Assembly: GCA_033032175.1 (NCBI GenBank)
Contig: CM065311.1
Coordinates: forward strand, 2,969,190-3,033,189
Origin: Saturnia japonica
Taxonomy: Eukaryota > Arthropoda > Insecta > Lepidoptera > Saturniidae
Length of the DNA stretch: 64,000 nt
Reading direction: 5' to 3'
The position numbers were made by a program, and so were the translations under genes. The notes beneath the pieces were generated by a model that was given only the letters and a program-made list of their open reading frames with translations, was not told the DNA's origin and searched no databases. This document shows positions 55,324 to 64,000 of the stretch, piece by piece. The stretch's first letter is position 1. The number at the start of each line of letters is the position of its first letter.

Positions 55324-57792
55324 TCATTTACACTTTATTACAATTTCTAAATGAAAATCACATTTATTCGTGTCTACATTATCTTTTTCACGATTGTTTA
55401 CATGATTCTCCCAATTGCCCACAAGACAACTTGATAGATGTGTATATTTTGACTGCATATCTTTACACAATAGATAATTAATGAACCAAATTATTGTGGA
55501 ATTGTTTTCTGTAGCTTCAATACATTTTATACAAACAATTTCTTGTTGACTTAAAACACCTTTGTTAATTAACAACCTATTCTCAAAATTCTCTTGTTCA
55601 TCCATGGCATCTGCAAAAAATGACAGTTCAGTTGAACTATCTTTATCAGATGAATCTATTAAATCAGTAGATTTATTCGATTTTTCACTGAAATGTCTTT
55701 CAGCTTGTTGATCAATATTCTTATTTAATACTGTTGAATTATCTTTATCTGGTGCACATATTAAATCATTATTATTATTAGATTTTTCACTAGACAGATT
55801 TTCTGATGGTTGAAGAATTTTCTTATTTCTCACCAATACTGTTGAATTATCTTTATTTGATGAATGTATTAAATCAATAGACTTATTGGAGTTGTCACTC
55901 AGCGGACTTTCTGATGGTTGAACAATTTTCTTAGTTTTCACTAATAAATGATCAGATACAGTTGAATTAGCTTTATCTGGTAACCTTATAAAATCAGCTG
56001 ATTTATTATGAGGTTTTTTTCTAAGTGGACTTTTTGGCGGTTGAACAATTTTCTTATTTCTTGCAAATATATGATTGAATCTATTATCATCTTGATAGGC
56101 TGGAATTTCTGCAATCTCACTGTATGTGTCTGCAAAAAATGTTTTTATTGCAATATTTAAAAAGAGGTTTTTAATAAAACTACATAATTACCATCAGCCT
56201 GTTTCTGTCTTCTGCTGGTCATAGGCAACTAAATAAAACTGCACACATCCAATATAATATGTAATAGCAAACAAATTCACATAACCAAAATACTACATTG
56301 TTCAGGTTTTCTTTTTTAGGTTAAAAAGCTTTTACAAAAATTAATTTTAAAGTCTGATATTTAAGGAAAAAATATTTTTAAGTATCATAATTTTATGAGG
56401 GCACTGAAAATTATACTTATATAATACTAGCTGGTACCCGCGTTTCGTCTGCATATTATTGGATATATGCAGATTGATCTCGGAACATGACAAATCAAAA
56501 GAAAATCATAGATGGGTTTGTAACTATGAGTATGGTGGACGCGATCCCTACCACCCCGCTATATTATTGCATATACACTGACCAATTTCGGAACACAACA
56601 AACAAAAACAATCATAGATGGGTATTATATTTGTAGGATAACAGTTGTTATGAGTTTAATGGAATTAAAAATTCCCTATGTTTTATTCCAGGTTATAGAC
56701 TATCTGTGTGCTCAATTGCATCCAAAACTGTTCAGTCATTTTTATGTGATTGAGTAACAAACATACAGACTTTCACATTTATTATATTTGTAAGATAACA
56801 CAGATTAAGCTATAACTGCTACTGAGATAAAAGGTACCTTATATGTTATTCCAGGTCATAGACTATCTGCGTGCTAAATTTCATTCATATCCATTCTGCC
56901 ATTTTCACGTGTTTGAGTAAAAAACATGAAAACTTAGCATTTATTATATTTTTAGGTTAACACTGGTTAAACTATGACTTTTACCGGGATAAAAAGCACC
57001 CTATGTGTTATTCCAGGTCATAGACTATATCTCTGCAAAATTTCATTCAAATCCGTTCAGCCGTTTTTGCGTGATTGAGTAACAAACATCAAACATAAAC
57101 ACATTTATTATATTAGTAGGATTATAATAAATAATAATGAAATCTTTCATTTCACATTTAAGCTACTTAGAGTATTTAATTAAAACATATAATCTATACA
57201 ATTAATAAAATTGAAGTGTCTGTTTGTAATGTCAAAATAACAGTTTTTACTAAATGCATATGAAAGTATATATGATAGCTATAACAAAAAGCCCATTTTA
57301 AAAATATTTATCTGTCTGTCTGTTCCAGGTAATCTCTGAAATGGTTGGACCGATTTTGACGGGACTTTCACTGATAGATAGCTAATGATATATGGAGTAA
57401 CTTAGGCTACTTTTATTTTTGAAAAAGAATTAGAATCCGCACAAATAAAAAAACTGGTCGTTGTTAATCAATTCGGGCGCTTATATGGCTTTTAGTGAGT
57501 AAACCGTAAGAGATATAGCAAATTAATGTACTACATAATCATAGGTATTAAAAAGACCTACAAAAAAAGTTCGGGAGAGAATATATATTTCTTATAAGAA
57601 ACACCCACAATAAGCATTTGTCTTTAAAATAGCCGGGAGCGGGGGAGTAAGATCCGCGCGGGCATTGTGTAGTCCACGTGAGCGAAGCCACGGGCACAGC
57701 TAGTTAAAACATAAATACTTACTAGGCAGTTCATCGTCACTGTCTAAAAGATCTTGTAGTTTTTTTTGAGTAATCACTGTATTTTTAACCAT
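55324..57792 (-). CDS. unrecognised two-exon gene with four internal protein repeats
   Basis: Exon 1 is 57792..57723 (ATG, MVKNTVITQKKLQDLLDSDD..ELP, donor GTAAGT) and exon 2 is 56129..55324 (acceptor TTTTTTGCAG, stop TGA). The phase-1 junction joins cleanly to 876 nt, 291 residues. Residues about 48 to 195 consist of four imperfect repeats of 33-40 residues with the core KKI(V/L)QPSE..LS..SNKS.DLI....DKDNSTVL. The protein is hydrophilic, Ser/Asn/Asp/Lys-rich and probably disordered. The C-terminal 95 residues are different in character, with several Cys (CIKCIEA, NYLLCKDMQ, SSCLVGNW) and a short helical part. No signal peptide or membrane segment. I do not recognise the family. The intron carries dispersed repeats. 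Coding status is supported by the in-frame splice, the repeat periodicity being held in frame, and the absence of stops; further 3' exons cannot be excluded. Confidence 0.6.
56430..57716. repeat. cluster of dispersed repeats in the intron of the unrecognised gene
   Basis: 56435..56470 starts CTAGCTGGTACCCGCG. 56500..56640 holds inverse copies of the 108-bp unit (GGTGGACGCGATCCCTACCA). 56650..57120 contains three degenerate, approximately 160-base units each with 'TATTCCAGGTCATAGACTAT'-like and 'TTCAGCCGTTTTTGCGTG'-like blocks. 57190..57716 is a fairly complete copy of the family ending GGGCACAGCTAGT. Confidence 0.55.
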
Positions 57793-58137
57793 TATTATAT
57801 TGTTTTTCTATAGGTATAATTTAGATTATATGAGTTACGTAAGAAAAAAATTTGACGATAAAAGCACTTTCTAGATATGTTTCTTAAAAAATCTAGGTAT
57901 CTATATCAATAAAAGTAAACAAAAATAATACCTTCGACCATTTAAATTAATTAACTAATCTGAAACATATCATGTCAGATCACTGTTGCCAGATAGCTGT
58001 CTTGCGTTACCCCCTATTCTATTCCTGAATCCCCAAAAACCGAGTGATATAATAATTTCATTTAAAATAGGAAATTAGCGTTTTATAAGGAATAAGTAAA
58101 ACGAAAAAAATATTATGAAATTATGCATTTAATCAAT
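57793..58137. other. upstream flank of the unrecognised gene
   Basis: 345 bases, AT-rich, presumably containing the promoter of the minus-strand gene. No TATA or other motif can be assigned with confidence. Confidence 0.35.
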
Positions 58138-58720
58138 TGAAGTATGTACCATTATTATCTATGCACTTTTGCATTTTATAGGTAGTACATTGATTCAATT
58201 ATTGAAAAAAATAGTGGGAGCGTGAATCAATAAAATCTTTGAAGGCGGTTTTGATAGCATCATTGAATTATTTTCTTTCTTGGAAAAAATTTACAAAATT
58301 CCTAAAAAAGTGGTGACCTGTTGGAGCAAAGTCCAGGGAGTATGGTGGGTACCGGAAACATACCAACCGCAGTTCCTCTAATTTAGTGACCGTCTGTCGT
58401 AAAGTATGGGATCTAGCGTTGTCCTGAAGCAGCAGTGGGATAGAGAGATTGACCAGTCTCGGTTGTTTAACGGCCAGCTTTTCCATCATGGTTTGCAATT
58501 GTTGACAACATTGATCTGCCAATATGGTCTGGCCAGATCTTAGGAAGCTGCAGTGTATAACACCAGTAGGTACTGATCCACGAAACACTCCCGAGTACCT
58601 TTTTCTAAGTCAACTTTCGCTTAGGATAGCATTTAGCCGGTTCTCCTGGGTTTAACCACTTTGATAAGCTGTGTTCGAGCTGTTTCTGCTTCGCTAATGC
58701 CGCGGTGGAATTCATATTCC
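58138..58720 (-). pseudogene. mariner transposase remnant with lost third Asp
   Basis: The open frame 58268..58588 covers the mariner core: GVIHCSFLRSGQTILADQCC, LLLQDNARSHTLRQTV with the second catalytic Asp, then RYPPYSLDFAPTGHHFFRNF. The usual SPDLAPTDYH has become SLDFAPTGHH, so the third catalytic Asp is Gly. Upstream sequence to 58720 is readable in other frames (TTTCGCTTAGGATAGCATTT region). No inverted repeats recognised. Related to 51850..52395. Confidence 0.7.
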
Positions 58721-58749
58721 TAAATATCGTAATATATAATATTTAGGTT

Positions 58750-59250
58750 ATGCTTACAAGACCCTATAGATATCCGACCGCTGAAATTTATAAAGAAAGC
58801 AAAATTCTTAGTATCCGGCAAGTATTCATGCTCAAAGTATATTTTAATAAACATAAAGAAATACTTAATAACCCTGAGTATTCACAAATGCTGCAACGTC
58901 GTACGCTGTTGGGTACGCGTCACTTCCCCTCTGCGTGAGGGAGGGGGGGGGGGGGGGTGTGTGACGTTTCCCCGGTTTGGACGGGCGTTTTGTTGCGCCG
59001 GATGCCCGTCTCGTAGATACCGTACGGATGCCAGTGGGCGGCGTGATGTTAGTGGTGAGGGGGTCCGGGGGGTGCAATAATGCACGACCGCTTGAGGTGC
59101 CGGGTCTTCAATGAAAGTCGATATCTTGTTGATTGTTCGCAGGACGACCAAAGCTTTCTTCTTGTAGTTACTCGTTGCTTGTACTTGTAGACTCGTTGAA
59201 TTGCACCGTGCCCAATACGGCCCTTCTTCGAGCTTAAGTGGTTCGAGCAA
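58750..59250. other. unidentified segment with G15 tract
   Basis: Contains a run of 15 G at 58943..58957, and on the minus strand a 122-codon open frame (58882..59250) rich in Pro and Arg. Its composition is GC-richer than its surroundings. There is no recognisable domain; it may be part of a retroelement. Confidence 0.3.
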
Positions 59251-61800
59251 TGACCGTAAAGAGAGCCCCGTTTTATTCCGTGTTTATTTCGTGTTTTAAC
59301 TTTACTTTTCGCTTTGGTTGCCCTGTTAAACTCTTTATATTTCTCTCATTATATATCTTATGTACACATGTTATATATCAAAATGTTCCTCTTTGAATTA
59401 CCTATTCATTACATATTCACTTATAATATACATTACGTATACATTCCGTACATAAGCCAAAAACAATGTAATTTACGGGCGACATCACTTTTTTCCGCTC
59501 GTAAAATCTCTATAACATTCGATATACTTACTCTATTGGCTTACTCTATATGTTAATCTATTCTATGTTAGTTATATTTTCACATATGTGACACACAATA
59601 CATAATCGTTTATATACATCTTAACATACAACATGCAACTTGTAATGTAGCGTATTCGCTTACATTTTTCTATAATATTGTCAATATTAATCTATTTTAT
59701 TGTAACTCATAATATATAACACGTCAATATAATAATAACACATAATACCCTAACCTAAGACACGAAAAACAACTGTTCTGTCGCCAACAATATCTATAAT
59801 ACTATCTTAAAATATTGCTCAATCACGGAAATTTCAGTCCCTGCTGCCAACGTCTTGATTCTGAGTGGCTGAGCACACTTACGTATGTTGAAACTGAACA
59901 TATTTTAAAAATTAATTCGTAGCTGCTTCAATTTTCATTTTAATATAAATTATGTAAGCTAGAACCAATACATTCAATTTTTACATTTGAGTCGTAAAAA
60001 ATTTAAAAGAGTTGTTTGGAATATTTGTCTATTATATATATATGTGTGTGTGTGTGTGATGTTGTGTGTATATATATATATGCTGGCATGTGCATAGATA
60101 TAGATAATAATTTTATTTAATTTTACCTATATAATTGTTTACGGCCACCTCAGGGTGATTGTGTAAAATGTTTTGTTAAATTCGTATGCCGGCTTCCAAG
60201 ATACAGGCTCTGCCTAGTTTGGAAGTCATTGTGTAAATGTTAGTAAATCTTGTGTATAAAAAATAAATTTTGAATTTGAATTCCGTTTTTTGAAAAATAA
60301 AACGATAACAAATAAAAATCAAGTGGTGCGAAAACAAATGAATCACTAAATTCGAAACACAAATACACAAATCTAAATTTGAAAGATATTTGAATTTGGA
60401 AATGCTAACTAAACGCCAGATATTCGAGATCAAAGTGGCCAGTTTCCAATTTCATATGTAAGGACGTAATATTCATATAATCCCCCAACTCATTGTTTTT
60501 TTATTACAATTTGAAAATCACAAATAAAATTAAAGTACAATAGATAGAAAAATAAATCGATTTGCTAAAATATGACTTTATAGGCGTGAGAGAGAATGCG
60601 GATATCGAATACAAAACATAAGACAACCAAGTGAACATCACTATTGTGCAGTCCAAAAATACTGGTAATAACTAAGTGATGAAGACTATCAAAATTAGCT
60701 TTCAATAGAATTTTTTGAAAATAAACCATTAAGAAAAGGGTTAACAAAGAATCAATATTTATATGGTACGATAAGGATAAGAATTAACATTCCATGCATA
60801 ATATAATAATGCTCTTAGCTTTTCAATTTTCAATATTTTTTTGTCAGAAAATAGTTTACTGTGGCTTATTTATAAGATATAGGCATAATGGTATTTCGCG
60901 GACTTTTTTAGATATACTAAGGAGCGATATTTTTTATTTACGGACTTACCATGAGGCCAGCGCACGCGGATAAAGCAGTTCGAGGGGGCTTTTTCTTCCG
61001 AGTTACTTAACAATAAGGAATATTTTTTTATTCAATGTGCAGTCTTTTAGTTATTTCGCTAGCTTAAGCTTTTTGTTTTCCGGAGATAACATTTGATCGC
61101 ACCATATATAATTGTTTTATCCGTATTTTTAGTGCTAAATTACAATATATTTTCGTACTATAAGAAATTAAATTTATAAAGAACAATTTCTTAAGAACCT
61201 AGATTTTGTTTCCCAGATACATAAAAGCCTCAAAACAAGAGGAAACCTGCAATCTGGCTAGTGTGCCTTAATGTCACCTCTAGGCTTTATATGACGGTTC
61301 AGTACCAATCACAAACTAGCATAATGATTTTTTTTGTATAGTTTAGAAAGTTAGTTTAGTATAGAAAGGCAAAAGTATCTAAGACCTTGCAGCCAAGACA
61401 GACGTTTTAATATTCCAATTCAAGTTAAAAGGCTTTAGCCATGTCATATTTATTTTCTGTATAAAGGCCGAAGTGTCTGCAATTTTTCTGCGTTCAAATC
61501 CAAGTTAAAAAAGGCCATAGCCATTTCTTGAATTTTCTCTTTATATTGTATAAAAGTAGTATCCAAAGTTTTCTAAAATTTTTCAAAGCTATGGTCAGTA
61601 TTTTTCCATGTCTATCTTCATAAAGAAGAACTCCGTAATTCTTATTCTGTAGCACAATTATTAAACATCTTCAATTGTAGACCATATGTAGTTGCTTATA
61701 AAATGATAACACTACTGATTCTTCTAAATATCTTGCAAAGATCGCGGGATACTCTCAGCATTATAATAATTCACATAATTATATAACAAGTCGTTAATAG
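59251..61800. other. AT-rich non-coding stretch
   Basis: No supported gene. 59380..59760 is rich in ATAT/ACAT words. A microsatellite lies at 60031..60081. 60170..60260 (GGCCACCTCAGGGTGATTGT onward, TTGTGTAAATG) may be a short repeat. 60840..61060 shows weak resemblance to the Helitron-like family (CACGCGGATAAAGCAGTTCG, inverse of 33910). Confidence 0.4.
60031..60081 (+). repeat. compound TA/TG microsatellite
   Basis: ATTATATATATATG followed by (TG)n, GATGTTGTG and then (TA)n up to TATATATATATG. Confidence 0.85.
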
Positions 61801-61804
61801 TACC

Positions 61805-62015
61805 TACTAGCTGGTAACCGCGACTTCGTCTGAGTATTATTGGATATACGCAAATTGATCTCGGAACACGACAAACAAAAGAAAACCTTAGATGGGTTTG
61901 TGACTATGTGTATGGAAGACGCGATCCCTTCATCCCCGCTATATTACTGCATATACACCGGCTGGTTTCGGAACACGACAAATAAAAACAATCATAGATG
62001 GGTTTATTACTATGT
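61805..62015 (-). repeat. dispersed repeat with two inverse 108-bp units
   Basis: Starts CTAGCTGGTAACCGCGACTT; then GGAAGACGCGATCCCTTCAT and a second AACACGACAAATAAAAACAA unit. Same layout as 56435..56640. Confidence 0.55.
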
Positions 62016-62321
62016 GTATGTCTATGTTCCAATAGTACGATACACCTGCTCCTGACTTACTGTGTCAGCGTGTTCGTGACTGAACCAAGAGCGTCTAATA
62101 GCAATTACCGAAAATTTGATATATAATTTTAAATATAGCGGATATTACTGCATGTGCACCACCTGATTTCAAACACGACAAAGCAAAATATATATAATAA
62201 TAATAATAATTTTAGCGGAGGTGTGAGGAACAGAGAGTAAAGTTCCTCATCCGCCATAGAAAAGGGAGGATCCTCCGGCCAGACGGGTGCTATGTCTGGC
62301 GGGCAGCTGCCCAGACGGTTG

Positions 62322-63490
62322 TTTTTTTTTTTTTTTTTGAAATTACTACACTGTTAGCCTTAGGGGCCCTATCCCAAAACAGAGCCGCTGCGGCTTTTAC
62401 AGCTTCACCGGACTTGGGGGCGAGCGCTTAGGACACTCAGCCGCGAAAGTTTGTGACGACCCGCACGAGGGTGCCAGAGTGGCCGACCCTCGGCTCGGGC
62501 GGTCGTCGCGAATGCGAAAAGGTCGCGATCTAATTCCCTAATGCTAAGGGAATTCGAACTAACTAACATATACTCATATGCACGTTCCCCTCCTCCTGGG
62601 AGGAAGGAGTGGACCATGCGTATGTGTATTTAGTAATCGGAATGGTTTTTCTACACTAACTAGCCCATTAGTCTAACTAGCGCAAAAAAAGAAAAAAAAA
62701 GGTCCTTTACAGAACCTATGTACCTGTGTGGTGTGAACGTGTGTGTGTTCATACGTGTGTAATGTTGTATGTGAGTAGCTAAGTGTTGCACGTATAGTGT
62801 CACTTGTACCGCGCGGGCGGCTGCCTGACCCAAGGACTTCACACCGAGGAACGGACCTAGGCTTGGGTTGCCGCTAGAGAGGGTGGACGTGATGGGTGTG
62901 CGGGAGCGAAGTTGACCGCCCGTCCTTTGCGGAGAGAACGGTGGTTACGCGGGCGGTTACGCTCTGTTTGGAGAGGCGGTGGAATAGAACGCGTTTGCTG
63001 TTTCGATTTGGTCGAGCGGGTCAGTGAAGATATTACGCGGCCGGCGTTTACTCCGGCAGGCATTGGGGTCGGGAACATATGAAGCTGCCGCTTTGATTAA
63101 AGAATTCGCGTGGTTCGACGCGGTGTCGAAATAAGAGCGAGAAAGGTGTTTGGCATACGCATGTATCGAAGGAAGGTCCATATCTCTATGGAGATCTTCC
63201 ATACGAACATACCAAGGGGCGCCGGTAAGGCGGTGAAGAAACCTATTCTGGATGGTTTGTAAACGATCCCAATTATATCTTGGCATAAGTGCGAACACAA
63301 CGCAGCTATATGTCATAATCGGTCGGATACACATCTTGTAGAGCGTAAGCTTGTGTCTCGTAGACATTTTGCTTGCAGCACATAACAGAGGATGCAATCG
63401 GGCGAGGTCGACGGTTGTAGTCGGGTTCTTGTATATATACTCAACTCTGGAGTTAATTTCTATAGCGCGATGTAGGATGCGTCAGTTGTG
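62322..63490 (-). mobile_element. jockey-like LINE 3' half, minus strand
   Basis: The T17 run at 62322..62338 is the poly(A) tail read in reverse. 62340..62900 is the 3' UTR (CAAGTCCGGTGAAGCTGTAA in reverse, CGCGGCTGAGTGTCC, TAGGGAATTAG). 62957..63397 encodes the RT C-terminal region: KLTLYKMCIRPIMTYSC, WDRLQTIQNRFLHRLTGAPW and DLPSIHAYAKHLSRSYFDTA. It is 5'-truncated, as usual for LINEs, and better preserved than the fragments at 8995 and 32510, giving the closest view of the family consensus in this window. Confidence 0.8.
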
Positions 63491-64000
63491 GCGAGAGATG
63501 TCGCTACATAATTATCATCATTTATTGCCAAAACAAAAACAAGTTACAAATGAACATAATTATGTACAAAACCTGGCAATGGGACAGACTCAGCTGATGC
63601 TATGTGACGCGGACACCACACAGCGCTGGTTTTCAGTCTGCCCCAAATTCACAAACAGTCAATATGCGCAATCAGCATCTCGGCTCGAATCGTCACAAGG
63701 TACTACAATTTAATTAATTTAAAGAAAAGTTAAAGTATAAAAATAATAATAATAATAAAATGTCAGTATTTAAATTAATGCCCATATTATTATTATTAAA
63801 AAACATAGATGGGTATTATATTTGTAGGATAACAGTGGTTAAGTTATGATTTTACAAAGATAAAAAATACCCTATGTATTATTTCAGGTTATAGACAATA
63901 TGTGTGCTATATTTCATCCAAAACCGTTCAGTCGTTTTCACGTGATGAATAAAAAACATGAAAACTTTGCATTTATTATTATTTGTTGGTTAACACTGGT
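63491..64000. other. right edge, repeats only
   Basis: 63491..63715 is unidentified. 63740..63800 has AATAAT runs. 63800..64000 matches the 160-base repeated units of 56640..57120 (ATAGATGGGTATTATATTTG, then GTTCAGTCGTTTTCACGTG). A 120-codon frame at 63351..63713 starts inside the LINE and is not credible. Confidence 0.4.

Noticed and set aside
55278..55481. Plus-strand 67-codon open frame (MEIPDFTELNLPNV...)
   Set aside because: It lies opposite the in-frame C-terminal exon of the minus-strand gene, and it has no domain and no splice partner.
58882..59250. 122-codon Pro/Arg-rich minus-strand frame
   Set aside because: Composition is driven by the G15 tract and a GC-rich repeat; no domain was recognised.
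63351..63713. 120-codon plus-strand frame
   Set aside because: It begins antisense inside the LINE reverse transcriptase and runs into unrelated sequence.

Overview
The window looks like nuclear DNA from a moth or butterfly (Lepidoptera). It is AT-rich and gene-poor, split genes have GT-AG introns, and it is packed with interspersed repeats typical of that order: Lep1-like Helitron ends, 'CACAGCTAGT'-ended repeats, jockey-like LINE 3' ends, mariners, hATs and a Transib. There is no sign of bacterial or viral organisation.

Host genes. The backbone is a tandem, same-strand array of low-molecular-weight protein tyrosine phosphatase (LMW-PTP) genes. Copy A has only its last two exons here (1..1048). 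Copy B is complete with four exons (8571..19118). Copy C is complete with the same four exons and phases (45238..54217). B and C each encode 165 residues and share recognisable promoter, intron and 3' sequence, so they come from one segmental duplication. Further genes are a small THAP-domain gene or P-element-derived fragment (22881..24175), interrupted by a late stop, and an unrecognised two-exon minus-strand gene with four internal protein repeats (55324..57792).

Mobile DNA, left to right. A Helitron-like repeat lies at 2392..3552. A jockey-like reverse transcriptase fragment sits in intron 1 of B. Intron 2 of B holds a nested pair: a PIF/Harbinger-like MITE with a TTA duplication, split by a Transib element with long inverted repeats, CACAGTG/CACAATG ends and a transposase broken by only two in-frame stops. 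Just after B is an intact DD41D Tc1/mariner-type element with perfect 32-bp inverted repeats. A Ty3/gypsy element (25634..30735) has identical LTRs but frameshifted pol and, between gag and protease, a noisy copy of its own upstream flank. From 32.5 to 42.7 kb there is LINE debris and a 2.95-kb tandem duplication whose second copy carries a P-element-like insertion with 8-bp target duplications; the first copy supplies the empty site. A degraded hAT follows, immediately upstream of C. Intron 2 of C contains a 4.95-kb hAT (TTF/DUF4371 type), whose empty site is preserved in gene B, and a mariner remnant. The right end (58..64 kb) holds another mariner remnant, simple repeats and an inverted LINE 3' half.

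The paralogous introns of B and C work as a comparative record: several insertions can be delimited to the base because the other copy lacks them. Two structures, the gypsy interior and the 2.95-kb duplication, could instead be assembly artefacts and are flagged.
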